DNA of 64,000 nucleotides from an uncultured Ruminococcus sp. (GTDB lineage Bacteria; Bacillota; Clostridia; Oscillospirales; Acutalibacteraceae). Both the position numbers and the translations under genes were made by a program. Below, piece after piece: positions 7,139 through 15,182 of this stretch. The stretch covers positions 62,001 to 126,000 of the forward strand of contig CACYTI010000002.1 of NCBI GenBank assembly GCA_902777275.1, read 5' to 3'. A model generated the notes under the pieces. It was not told where the DNA came from and made no database searches. It saw only the letters and a program-made list of their open reading frames with translations. Position 1 is the first letter of the stretch, and every line of letters starts with the position of its first letter.

Positions 7139-8506
7139 TTAATCTGCTATGCACTCGTCAAGCGCTTTGATAATTGCAGCCTTGTCCATTTTTCTTCCGA
7201 TGAATACAAGCTTGTTTACTCTGTCTCCGTAAACAGGGTGCCATGCTGCGGCGATGTCGGGATTCATGGCGAGAATCTCTTTGCGGTCCTCTTCGGGGAA
7301 AGCCGCTATCCAGTCGCCGTCGTCGGTGGCGTATTTCTGCTTGCCGCTCTGCTCAAATATGAACGCGGTGTTGGGCGCTTCGGTGATCCAGAAAAGACCC
7401 TTTGCGCGGATGACCTCTTTCGGCCAGTTGTTAAAAATAAATTCCTCGAATTTCTCTTTGTTGAACGGCTTTACGTTCTGATATACAAAGGTGCCGATGC
7501 CGTATTCCTCGGCTTCGCCTTCCTCGTGATGATGGTGGTGATGGTGGTGATGACCGTGATGCTCATGCTCTTCATCGTGGTCGTGATGATGCTCGTGCTC
7601 GTCATCATCGTGGTCGTGATGATGGTGCTCGTGTTCGTCCTCATTGTGGTCGTGGTGATGCTCGTGCCCGTCCTCATTGTGGTCGTGGTGATGCTCATGC
7701 TCGTCCCCGTCGTCGTGGTGCTCATGCTCTTCTTCCTCACGCAGGGTTTCGGAATTCTCACCCTCAAGCTCCATAGCCTTGACCCAGCCGGCGCTCTGCA
7801 TGATCTTGCGCATATCAAAGTTGTTGGTGGCAAGCACCTCGCTTACGTCGATTTTGCCGTAGCTCGTTTCAATGATTTTAGCCTCGGGCTGCAGGGCTTT
7901 TATAACCTCAAGCACAGCCTTCTTTTCCTCGGGCGTAACTAATTCGACCTTGTTGAGAATGATCGTGGTGCAGTACTCGATTTGCTGAATGAGAAGATTT
8001 TCGATGTCCTCCTCGTCGAGGTCGTCGTTGAGCAGCGCCTTGCCCGAGCCGAACTCGTCAGCCATTCTCTTTGCGTCAACAATGGTCGTAATGCTGTCGA
8101 GATAAGCAACGGCGGGCAGCTTAGCCTGCTGCTGGGTGCCGTCGAGCATACAGATCGAACCCGCTATCGGACCCGGCTCGCAAATGCCCGACGCCTCGAT
8201 AAGAATATAGTCAAAGCGTTTTGATCTTGCAAGCTCGATGATCTGCTTCATCAAATCGACCTTGAGCGTGCAGCAAATGCAGCCGTTTTGGAGCGGAACA
8301 AGATTGTCGTCCTTCTGTGTAACGGCTCCGCCCTTCGCGATCAAAGAGGCGTCGATATTGACCTCGCCGATGTCGTTGACGATAACGGCGACCTTGTAGC
8401 CCTCCTGATTCGCAAGAATGTGATTCAATACTGTGGTCTTGCCCGCGCCTAAATAACCGGTCAGCAGCGATACGGGAACAAGCTTGCGTTGCTTCTTTTT
8501 AAACAT
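7139..8506 (-). CDS. CobW/COG0523-family GTPase with a long His-rich metal-binding segment
   Basis: The 455-residue protein is a P-loop GTPase of the COG0523 metallochaperone group. It has Walker A GYLGAGKTT (residues 17-25), the hallmark metal motif C76-I-C78-C79, and a C-terminal CobW_C domain. Between them, at about residues 257-330, lies a segment made almost only of His, Asp and Glu in short repeats. Such proteins deliver or buffer zinc, nickel or cobalt; zinc is the commonest partner, but the metal is not shown here. The frame opens at 8566, yet the ATG at 8506 has an AGGAGG site and begins the family N-terminus. It has its own promoter and stands alone. No cobalamin, urease or hydrogenase genes are nearby. 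Confidence 0.92.
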   Translation of the reverse strand: MFKKKQRKLVPVSLLTGYLGAGKTTVLNHILANQEGYKVAVIVNDIGEVNIDASLIAKGGAVTQKDDNLVPLQNGCICCTLKVDLMKQIIELARSKRFDYILIEASGICEPGPIAGSICMLDGTQQQAKLPAVAYLDSITTIVDAKRMADEFGSGKALLNDDLDEEDIENLLIQQIEYCTTIILNKVELVTPEEKKAVLEVIKALQPEAKIIETSYGKIDVSEVLATNNFDMRKIMQSAGWVKAMELEGENSETLREEEEHEHHDDGDEHEHHHDHNEDGHEHHHDHNEDEHEHHHHDHDDDEHEHHHDHDEEHEHHGHHHHHHHHHEEGEAEEYGIGTFVYQNVKPFNKEKFEEFIFNNWPKEVIRAKGLFWITEAPNTAFIFEQSGKQKYATDDGDWIAAFPEEDRKEILAMNPDIAAAWHPVYGDRVNKLVFIGRKMDKAAIIKALDECIAD

Positions 8507-8537
8507 AATTATTCCTCCTGTCTGTTTTCCACTCCAT

Positions 8538-8566
8538 ATAATAACGCTTTTGGCGGGATTTTGCAA
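8538..8566 (-). promoter_or_regulatory. Promoter of the CobW-type gene
   Basis: Read on the minus strand, TTGCAA (8566-8561), a 17-base spacer and TATTAT (8543-8538) lie about 32 bases before the start codon. No Zur- or Fur-like operator was recognised. Confidence 0.6.
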
Positions 8567-8576
8567 GTATAAATAG

Positions 8577-8613
8577 TAAAAAAGAAGCAGAACCGTTTAA
8601 ACAGGCTCTGCTT
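8577..8613 (-). terminator. Terminator after tadA
   Basis: On the minus strand AAGCAGAGCC pairs with GGTTCTGCTT (one G-U pair) and is followed by CTTTTTT. It ends the two-gene operon that finishes with tadA. Confidence 0.85.
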
Positions 8614-8625
8614 TGAAATGTCGAT

Positions 8626-9081
8626 TCAACGTAATTTTTTGAAAAATGAAGTCAGCAGCTCCGAGCATTCATCGCGCAAGATGCCGCCCTCGCATTTCGG
8701 CTTGAAGCCGTAGGGTAGTTCAAACAGGTTTGTCACCGTGCCGCAGGAGCCGTTTTTAAAATCATACGCGCCGAAATAAACATTCGGGATATGCGCGTTT
8801 ATGATCGCGCCCGCACACATGGGGCACGGCTCAAGCGTCACATAAAGCTCGCAGTTCCAAAGCCTCCAGCCGCCCAACGTGCGGCACGCATTGTTGATCG
8901 CGTCTATCTCGGCGTGCATAAGCGCGTTTTTGCTTTTTTCCCTGCGGTTCCTGCCCGCGGCTATTAGCTTGCCGTCCCTGACGATCACCGCGCCTACGGG
9001 CACCTCATCGTCGTCATAGGCTTCCCGTGCCGCTTCGAGCGCCGCCTTCATGTATTTTATTTTTTCGTCCGTATTGTTCAT
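8626..9081 (-). CDS. tadA: tRNA-specific adenosine deaminase
   Basis: TadA converts adenosine to inosine at the wobble position of tRNA-Arg(ACG). The 151-residue protein has the cytidine/deoxycytidylate deaminase zinc site: His56 and catalytic Glu58 in HAE, and Cys86 and Cys89 in PCPMC. The length is normal for the family. It starts four bases after the CPBP protease gene, so the two are co-transcribed; a functional link between them is not apparent. A terminator follows directly. Confidence 0.95.
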   Translation of the reverse strand: MNNTDEKIKYMKAALEAAREAYDDDEVPVGAVIVRDGKLIAAGRNRREKSKNALMHAEIDAINNACRTLGGWRLWNCELYVTLEPCPMCAGAIINAHIPNVYFGAYDFKNGSCGTVTNLFELPYGFKPKCEGGILRDECSELLTSFFKKLR

Positions 9082-9085
9082 TTGG

Positions 9086-10204
9086 TTACATAAAAAGGTG
9101 GTTCAGCATATCCTCGGGCATCAGATTAAGTATCATTTCAGACGCGAACACCGACAGCGAAATGATAACGCCCACCGAGGTAAAGCAGGTGATCAGCTTT
9201 TGCTTAAGCGTGAGGAAGCTTTCCTCGGCAATGCCTTCCGTATCGCTCTCAGTGATCCGGAAGAAGTCTTTATCGGTTTGACTGAGATAGATGTAAGACA
9301 AAATTCCGATAACGCAAATCATTGAAATTATCGAGATTCTTATTATGGTGACGGTTCCGTCGTCAAGTCCTGCTCCCGAGCTGAGCATATCGGTTGAAAC
9401 AGCGTAAAAGTTGTTGAGGAAGTGAATGATGATCGACGGAACGATCGAGTTTGCCTTGCAGTCCACAAAAGCGAAAATCAAGCCGAGTGTAAAGGCGAAA
9501 ACGATTTGAGTGGTGTTGCCGTGCATTGCTCCGAACAGCACAGAAGATGAGATGATAGCGAAAGCGTCTCCGTATTTGCGCATTACGTTCATAAAAATGC
9601 CTCTGAACGCAAGCTCTTCGGCAAATGCCGGCATAAACGCGGTCGATATGACATACAGAATCATTTCGGGAACAGAATGAGTTGAGGTAGTCATCGAAAC
9701 CGAGTTTTTAAGCTCGAAAAACGAGATGTTGCTGTCGAACATGGCGGCAAGCTGATTGGCGAGCATAGCCGCTCCCATACCTAATAGCACCATGGGAATC
9801 AGCTTGTTCATCGGCACGCGGCTGTTTGTAAGATTCGAGCTGAGTTTTCTGCGCGATATGATTTTGTAGAAAAAGGCAGCGATAAGAGCGGACGCTATCC
9901 CCGCAAGAATCTGAATCAAAAACAGCATAGAAGTGCGGTTTTCTGACGTTATAGCGTTGAATCGAACAAGAAGATCGCTCGTCAGATAAGCCGCAACCTG
10001 CATTAAAAGAAAATAAACCAGCACAAAAAATCCGAGACCGTTTGACGCTTTGCGCAGGGAGCGTTTTTGCTGTTGCTGCGGCGTTAACACGGGAGCCGGC
10101 GGGGGATAGGGCGGGTACTGTGTATTAGGCGGGTAATTCCGATTTTGCGGATAAGGTTGGTTCTGCGCCGGACGCGGCGTTGTATTTTGATAATAATTCT
10201 GCAT
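9086..10204 (-). CDS. CPBP-family intramembrane metalloprotease
   Basis: The 372-residue membrane protein starts with a 45-residue cytosolic tail rich in Pro, Gln, Asn and Tyr, followed by about eight membrane helices. The central CPBP (Abi/CAAX protease-like) motifs are present: EELAFRG with the paired glutamates and arginine, FGAMHG with a histidine, and a final HFLNNF segment with another histidine. Family members cleave peptides inside the membrane; the substrate here is unknown. Its own promoter lies upstream and the gene precedes tadA by four bases. The low-complexity tail is unusual and may bind something in the cytoplasm. Confidence 0.85.
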   Translation of the reverse strand: MQNYYQNTTPRPAQNQPYPQNRNYPPNTQYPPYPPPAPVLTPQQQQKRSLRKASNGLGFFVLVYFLLMQVAAYLTSDLLVRFNAITSENRTSMLFLIQILAGIASALIAAFFYKIISRRKLSSNLTNSRVPMNKLIPMVLLGMGAAMLANQLAAMFDSNISFFELKNSVSMTTSTHSVPEMILYVISTAFMPAFAEELAFRGIFMNVMRKYGDAFAIISSSVLFGAMHGNTTQIVFAFTLGLIFAFVDCKANSIVPSIIIHFLNNFYAVSTDMLSSGAGLDDGTVTIIRISIISMICVIGILSYIYLSQTDKDFFRITESDTEGIAEESFLTLKQKLITCFTSVGVIISLSVFASEMILNLMPEDMLNHLFM

Positions 10205-10222
10205 ATAATCACTCCGATTATA

Positions 10223-10251
10223 ATTGTATCATAATAATGCGGACTTTTCAA
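10223..10251 (-). promoter_or_regulatory. Promoter of the CPBP protease-tadA operon
   Basis: On the minus strand TTGAAA (10251-10246), a 17-base spacer and TACAAT (10228-10223) lie just before the CGGAG ribosome site of the protease gene. It diverges from the promoter at 10335. Confidence 0.65.
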
Positions 10252-10334
10252 GACAGAATATAAAAGGAAACAATAATTGCGGGTCGATTCATACATTTCA
10301 AACCTTTCGGCTTTTGACATTACAAGAATGTAAA

Positions 10335-10363
10335 TTGACAAAAAAATGTTTTGGTGGTAAATT
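10335..10363 (+). promoter_or_regulatory. Promoter of the first cytidylyltransferase module
   Basis: TTGACA (10335-10340), a 17-base spacer and TAAATT (10358-10363). A better -10 word, TATAAT at 10371, lacks a good -35 partner, so the exact start is uncertain. Confidence 0.55.
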
Positions 10364-10418
10364 AACAATGTATAATTGTGTACTAAAAACAGAGGATCTG
10401 TAAGGAGAACGGCGCATT

Positions 10419-11159
10419 ATGATTACAGCTATGTTGTTTGCCGGCGGCAGCGGCGTTAGAATGGATTCTTCCGATTTGCCCAAGCAGTTTTTGGAGGTCG
10501 GAGGAAAGCCTATAATCATACACACCATGGAGCATTTTTCAAAGCACCCGATGGTTGACGCTTTGGTCGTTGCCTGCAAGGAGGATTGGATCGACTACCT
10601 GAACGGTTTGATTAAGCAATTCAACGTTCAAAAGGTAAAAAAAGTCGTTCCCGGCGGACCGAGCGGCTTCGCGTCGATACACAACGGAGTAATGGCAACC
10701 GCCGAGTTTTCTCTTGACGGCGGCGACTTGATTTTGATTTGCGACGGCGTGCGCCCTATACTCTCCGACAGGCTGATAACCGACTGCATTGAGCACACCA
10801 AAAAATACGGAACCGCTGTCCCTGTAGTGCCGAGCATAGACTCGCTGCTTTACAGCACCGACGGAGAGACCTGCTGCAAGAGCTATGCACGCGACACAAT
10901 GTTCATCACTCAGGCGCCCCAGGGCTACACAATGGAGCGTATCATGTGGGCGCACGGCGAGGCGTATAGGAGAGGGATTTTAAATCCCGTGTCTTCAAGC
11001 GAGCTTTTTATCGAGTTGGGTGAGACCGTTCACCTGTTCAAGGGAGAGCGTTTTAATATTAAGGTGACAACTCCCGAGGACTTGATTGCTCTGCGCTCGC
11101 AGTTCTATTACGAGAATTACAAGAAATTTGCCAAGGAAGAGCTAAAGTATGGATTATAA
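10419..11159 (+). CDS. IspD/TarI-family cytidylyltransferase
   Basis: The 246-residue enzyme belongs to the family that transfers CMP from CTP onto methylerythritol 4-phosphate (IspD) or an alditol phosphate (TarI). It has the N-terminal loop FAGGSGVRM and PKQFLEVGGKP, and the C-terminal FNIKVTTPEDL typical of TarI-like members. Where IspD and TarI usually read HDA(V/A)RP, this protein reads CDGVRP, a departure in the metal/substrate region. A 20-residue tail follows the normal end. It overlaps the next gene (an SDR) by 11 bases. Context favours CDP-alditol synthesis for a surface polymer over isoprenoid synthesis; the substrate is not known. Confidence 0.8.
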   Translation: MITAMLFAGGSGVRMDSSDLPKQFLEVGGKPIIIHTMEHFSKHPMVDALVVACKEDWIDYLNGLIKQFNVQKVKKVVPGGPSGFASIHNGVMATAEFSLDGGDLILICDGVRPILSDRLITDCIEHTKKYGTAVPVVPSIDSLLYSTDGETCCKSYARDTMFITQAPQGYTMERIMWAHGEAYRRGILNPVSSSELFIELGETVHLFKGERFNIKVTTPEDLIALRSQFYYENYKKFAKEELKYGL

Positions 11160-12225
11160 AGTCAAGGCTTGCGTAACGCCGCGGGTTTACGCTGACTTAA
11201 TTGAAACAGCGGAGTCGGGATTGGATTTTTCCGCAATGAAAAACAGCGTCGTGCTCATAACGGGAGCGGGCGGATTCATCGGGTTTTACCTCACGGCGGC
11301 TTTGCTGCTTCGCAACGATCTGCACGGCGACGGTATAACCGTTCAGGCTTTGGTCAGGAACAGGGAAAAAGCCGAAAAAAAGTTTGGAAGGCTGCTTGAC
11401 AGGGATGACCTGACGCTTTGCGTGCAGGACGTGACCGAGCCTATCAAAGCAGGCAGCGCGGATTTTGTGATCCACGCCGCGAGTCAGGCGAGCAATATCC
11501 AATTTGAGACCGACCCTGTAGGCACAATTAACGCGAATCTCACGGGCACCGCGAACGTGCTCGAATTTGCGAAGAAAAGCGGTTCAAGGGCTGTTTTGGT
11601 GGTGTCGAGCCTCAAGGTTTACGGAGCGGTTTACGGCGACAGGGATAAATTGACCGAGGAAGACAACGGCTACATTGATTTCACCTCATATAAAAACTGC
11701 TACGCCATGGGCAAAAGAGCTTCCGAAACGCTCGCGTCAAGCTATTATAAGGAATACGGAATGAGCGTAAAGCTTGCGCGACCGTCGTATATTTACGGCG
11801 CGAGCTCGCTTGATGACGACCGCGTCTGGGCGCAGTTTATCGCAAACGCGGTGCGCGGAGAGGACATTTTGCTCAAATCAAACGGAGCGGTCAAACGCTC
11901 ATTCTGCTACGTGAGCGACACGGCGTCGGCTTTGCTTTATATTTTGCTGAATGGAGAAATCGCCTTCCCGTACAATATTTCAAACGAAAGCTCCGACGTG
12001 ACGATCAGGGGCTTCGCGAAAAAAGCCTGCGAGGTCTTTCCCGAAAAGCACATGAAATTAGCTTTCCAAAACCCCGAGGATGAAAAGGAGCCCGAGGAGC
12101 TGAAAACGCCGCTGACGCAGATTCCCGAAATCCTCGACAGCACAAAACTCCGCGCGCTTGGCTGGCAACCGCGGGTGGATTTGGCTGAGGGAATAAAAAG
12201 GTCGGTTGAAATTCTTACGGAATAG
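11149..12225 (+). CDS. Extended short-chain dehydrogenase (NDP-sugar epimerase/reductase type)
   Basis: This 358-residue protein has a Rossmann NAD(P) site GAGGFIG at residues 39-45, a VIHAAS segment and the catalytic pair Tyr-Lys in CYAMGK, followed by the R-P-x-Y-I-Y-G motif of extended SDRs. The first 30 residues form an extra lead-in not seen in short family members. It overlaps the cytidylyltransferase gene, so the two products probably act on the same alditol or sugar intermediate, for example reduction or epimerisation before or after CDP activation. A strong terminator follows. Annotation as a specific epimerase or decarboxylase would be a guess. Confidence 0.8.
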   Translation: MDYKVKACVTPRVYADLIETAESGLDFSAMKNSVVLITGAGGFIGFYLTAALLLRNDLHGDGITVQALVRNREKAEKKFGRLLDRDDLTLCVQDVTEPIKAGSADFVIHAASQASNIQFETDPVGTINANLTGTANVLEFAKKSGSRAVLVVSSLKVYGAVYGDRDKLTEEDNGYIDFTSYKNCYAMGKRASETLASSYYKEYGMSVKLARPSYIYGASSLDDDRVWAQFIANAVRGEDILLKSNGAVKRSFCYVSDTASALLYILLNGEIAFPYNISNESSDVTIRGFAKKACEVFPEKHMKLAFQNPEDEKEPEELKTPLTQIPEILDSTKLRALGWQPRVDLAEGIKRSVEILTE

Positions 12226-12253
12226 CTTTTGATCAGTGTGGAGTTGGCTTTAT

Positions 12254-12303
12254 CCCTTCCTTCAACGATGCGTTCTGGCGCGGGAATTGGAGGAAGGGTT
12301 TTT
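12254..12303 (+). terminator. Terminator after the cytidylyltransferase-SDR pair
   Basis: CCCTTCCTTCAA (12254-12265) pairs with TTGGAGGAAGGG (12287-12298, one G-U pair), then TTTTT. It separates the first module from the tarIJL-like module. Confidence 0.85.
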
Positions 12304-12605
12304 ATGATGTTTATACTCTTATCAAATAAAACCATTTAACGTCTGCCGCATAAAATTCCGCATGGCAGTATTGTCATCCTCGGAAGGCGACAGCCTTTCT
12401 GTATCCTCCGCCTTGCTCCGCGAAATTTTTTGCTGACATCTGTTTTAGATCGTTTTAATTGAAAATAGTTTCAGAAGACCGGATCGCCTGTCTGCTCAGC
12501 TGACCGCGGTTGCAGGTTCTTTCAGCAATACTGCCGACGTTTGCACTCTCTGTGTCTGTTTCTTTATGACGAATATAGATTAAGGCGAATTATTTCGGCG
12601 GTTTC
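12304..12605. other. Intergenic gap with no recognised gene
   Basis: No frame with a ribosome site or family resemblance is visible. Around 12344-12445 there are GC-rich words with partial self-complementarity (CTGCC/GGCAG near 12344-12369, and GCATAAAATTCCGC) that vaguely recall the end of the element at 58902-59070, but no clear terminal repeats could be matched. Confidence 0.4.
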
Positions 12606-12635
12606 TTGACAATGACGGCGTATATATGGTATTAT
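12606..12635 (+). promoter_or_regulatory. Promoter of the tarIJL-like module
   Basis: TTGACA (12606-12611), an 18-base spacer and TATTAT (12630-12635) lie 39 bases before the ATG at 12675. Confidence 0.7.
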
Positions 12636-12674
12636 TACAGGGTATAAAGCATATTTGGAAGGGGACGGGGTATT

Positions 12675-13370
12675 ATGAATACCGCTTTGATTTTGGCGGG
12701 CGGTTCGGGAACCAGAATGGGGATCGATTGTCCCAAACAGTTTTTAACGGTCCGGAACAAGCCGATCATTTCATACTGCTTTGATATTTTTCAGAACCAC
12801 AGCGAAATCGACGCCATGGTTGTCGTCGTCAGCGACGAGTGGCGTGACTTTGTTGAGGAAAGCGCCCGTAAGTACGGAGTTGACAAGCTTTGCGGCTTTG
12901 CTCCTGCGGGAAAGACCCGTCAGCACTCGATCTACAACGGTTTGAAGTGTATTGCGGAAAACTGTCCCGATACGGATATCGTGATCGTTCACGACGCGGC
13001 GCGTCCGCTCGTTTCGGATAAAATAATCTCTGACTGTATTCAGGGCGCGACAGAGTATGACGGCGCGATGCCTGTTATCTCCGTAAAGGATACGGTTTAT
13101 CAGAGCAAGGACGGAAAAACCATTGACCACCTGCTCAAAAGGAGCGAGCTTTTCGCGGGACAGGCTCCCGAAAGCTTTAAGTTCAAAAAATATTATCAGA
13201 TACATAACGAGGTAACGGACGAGGAGATCGGCTCCACTGCGGGAAGCAGCGAAATAGCTTACCGCCACGGAATGGAGATCCGCATGGTGAGCGGAAGCGA
13301 GCGCAACCTTAAAATTACCACGATCGAGGATTTGGAAACATTTGAGGCTATACTGAGGGGTGAGATTTGA
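12675..13370 (+). CDS. Alditol-phosphate/MEP cytidylyltransferase (TarI/IspD family)
   Basis: The 231-residue enzyme has all family hallmarks: LAGGSGTRMG, PKQF, the IVHDAARP loop, a KDT motif near residue 138 and the C-terminal NLKITTIEDL. It would activate an alditol phosphate (such as ribitol 5-phosphate) or methylerythritol phosphate with CTP. The following genes, a zinc dehydrogenase and a CDP-alditol phosphotransferase-like protein, reproduce the tarI-tarJ-tarL order of ribitol teichoic-acid loci, so CDP-ribitol (or another CDP-pentitol) is the favoured product. IspD activity cannot be excluded because no other clear ispD is in the window. The start ATG follows GGAAGGGGA. Confidence 0.85.
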   Translation: MNTALILAGGSGTRMGIDCPKQFLTVRNKPIISYCFDIFQNHSEIDAMVVVVSDEWRDFVEESARKYGVDKLCGFAPAGKTRQHSIYNGLKCIAENCPDTDIVIVHDAARPLVSDKIISDCIQGATEYDGAMPVISVKDTVYQSKDGKTIDHLLKRSELFAGQAPESFKFKKYYQIHNEVTDEEIGSTAGSSEIAYRHGMEIRMVSGSERNLKITTIEDLETFEAILRGEI

Positions 13371-13371
13371 T

Positions 13372-14421
13372 ATGGAAACAATGAAAGCGAGAGTTTTGAG
13401 AGAAGTCGGCAATTTGGAATACTGCGATTACCCTATGCCCGAGGTCAAGCCCGACGAGGTGCTTTTCAGAGTGCGCGCCTGCGGCGTATGCGGCTCCGAT
13501 ATTCCGAGGATTTTCGTAAACGGAACCTACCATTTCCCCACGATACCCGGGCATGAGTTCGCGGGCGAGGTCGCGGGAGTCGGAGATGAAAAGAACAAAG
13601 ACCTCATCGGAATGCGCGCCACGGTATTTCCGCTCATTCCTTGCAGACATTGCGAAAACTGCAACAACGGCAGCTACGAGATGTGCAGCGGATATGATTA
13701 TCTCGGCTCCAGAAGCGACGGAGCCTACGCCCAATATGTCCGCGTGCCTGTATGGAACCTTGTTCCGATCCCGGACAACGTAAGCTTTGAGGTCGCCGCT
13801 ATGACCGAGCCGTGCGCCGTAGCCCTCCACGCGCTCAGACGCGCTCAGATCGAGGTCGGCGACAACGTTGTTATCTTCGGTCCCGGCACTATCGGAATGC
13901 TTATCGCTCAGTGGGCGAGAGCCTGGGGCGCCAGGGTCCTGCTTGTGGGAACCGACGTGAACAACTGGGATTTTATCGAGAGTCTCGGCTTTACGGAATA
14001 CTGCAACTCCTCCCGTGAGAACGCGATAGAATGGGTAAAGGCAATGACGGACGGAATAGGTGCCGACGTCGCGATAGAAGCGGTCGGAATACCGCTCACA
14101 GCGTGCAACTGTCTTGAGGCGGCGGCTTCGGGCGGCAGAGTGATTTTTGTGGGCAACCCTCACGGCGACTTCACCTTCCCGCAGAACACCTACTGGCAGA
14201 TACTCAGAAAACAGCTTTCGATTTATGGCACATGGAACTCAAGCTACAGCGACACGCACAAAAGCGACTGGAAAATGGTCGTCAACGCGCTGTCAAAGTG
14301 CGTTATAAACGCTGAAAAGCTGATAACTCACCGATTCTCCCTTGCCGACATGGATAAAGGACTCGAAATAATGAAAAACAACACCGAATTTTTCGCAAAG
14401 GTAATGGTCATCACGGACTGA
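13372..14421 (+). CDS. Zinc-dependent alcohol dehydrogenase (TarJ/GatD-like)
   Basis: This 349-residue medium-chain dehydrogenase has catalytic-zinc ligands in CGVCGSD and GHEFAGEV, a structural-zinc set of four cysteines (CRHCENCNNGSYEMC) and an NAD(P) site GPGTIG near residue 170. It resembles sorbitol and galactitol-1-phosphate dehydrogenases and is in the position of TarJ, which reduces D-ribulose 5-phosphate to D-ribitol 5-phosphate for CDP-ribitol synthesis. A GTG at 13360 is in frame, but the ATG at 13372 sits one base after the previous stop with an AGGGGTGA site and is preferred. The actual ketose or alditol is inferred from context. Confidence 0.85.
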   Translation: METMKARVLREVGNLEYCDYPMPEVKPDEVLFRVRACGVCGSDIPRIFVNGTYHFPTIPGHEFAGEVAGVGDEKNKDLIGMRATVFPLIPCRHCENCNNGSYEMCSGYDYLGSRSDGAYAQYVRVPVWNLVPIPDNVSFEVAAMTEPCAVALHALRRAQIEVGDNVVIFGPGTIGMLIAQWARAWGARVLLVGTDVNNWDFIESLGFTEYCNSSRENAIEWVKAMTDGIGADVAIEAVGIPLTACNCLEAAASGGRVIFVGNPHGDFTFPQNTYWQILRKQLSIYGTWNSSYSDTHKSDWKMVVNALSKCVINAEKLITHRFSLADMDKGLEIMKNNTEFFAKVMVITD

Positions 14422-14455
14422 CTGCCGTTACCCGAAAACATAGATTGGAGCAACT

Positions 14456-15121
14456 ATGAGAGGAATGCTGTCTCCGTCGCTTATGTGCGCTGACGTGCTC
14501 AACCTTCAGCGCGATTTGACGGTGCTGGACAAGCTGGATGTTGATTACATTCATCTTGATTTTATGGACAATCATTTTGTTCCCAACATCACCTTGGATC
14601 CGGATTTGATCAGAAAAACCAAATCCGTGCTGAGGCACATGAAAAGGGACATACATATAATGGCGTTTGAGCCTGAAAAATATTTTGACCGCATGGATAT
14701 CGGCGCGGGAGATATCGTATCGGTTCACTATGAAGCGTGCGAAAATCTTTCCGATGTTTTAGCCGAGATCCGCAGAAGGGGCGCGTCTCCGTTTATCGCG
14801 ATAAGCCCGGATACGAAGCCCGAGGTTTTAACGGATTATCTCGATCAGATAGACGGCGTGCTCGTTATGACCGTTTATCCCGGCTTTGCAGGACGGCCCA
14901 TTGTTGAAGGCAGCTTTGAAAAGCTTGCTGCCGTGAGAAAGCTTATCGACGACAGCGGCAGGAAGCTTATTATGGAGGTTGACGGCCATGTAAGCTGGGA
15001 TTTATGTCAGAGAATGCGTTCATGCGGCGCGGACATTTTTGTGGCGGGTTCATCCTCACTGTTTCAGGAGGGGCTTGACTTGAGCGAGGCAGTGGCTAAA
15101 ATGTCCGAATTGGTAAAATAA
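14456..15121 (+). CDS. Ribulose-phosphate 3-epimerase family protein
   Basis: The 221-residue TIM-barrel protein has family motifs SPSLMCAD, HLDFMDNHFVPN, SVHYEA, MTVYPGFAG and EVDGHVSW, with the metal-binding His and Asp residues in place. Relatives interconvert D-ribulose 5-phosphate and D-xylulose 5-phosphate or the allulose/fructose 6-phosphate pair. It lies 34 bases after the dehydrogenase gene and before the phosphotransferase gene, so it probably feeds the ketopentose to the dehydrogenase or sets which pentitol is made. HLDFMDNHF replaces the more usual D-V-M-D-G-x-F, hinting at a paralogue with specialised substrate instead of the housekeeping rpe. Confidence 0.85.
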   Translation: MRGMLSPSLMCADVLNLQRDLTVLDKLDVDYIHLDFMDNHFVPNITLDPDLIRKTKSVLRHMKRDIHIMAFEPEKYFDRMDIGAGDIVSVHYEACENLSDVLAEIRRRGASPFIAISPDTKPEVLTDYLDQIDGVLVMTVYPGFAGRPIVEGSFEKLAAVRKLIDDSGRKLIMEVDGHVSWDLCQRMRSCGADIFVAGSSSLFQEGLDLSEAVAKMSELVK

Positions 15122-15182
15122 TATGCCGCCGCGCCTGCTGTCGGGCGCACAGCGGTCAGCATAAGAAGTTTGGGGTGTTTTT

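Noticed and set aside
7103-7942. 279-codon + strand frame with Val/Met/Leu-rich tandem sequence
   Set aside because: It is the reverse complement of the His/Asp/Glu repeat of the CobW-type gene; the hydrophobic repeats are an artefact.
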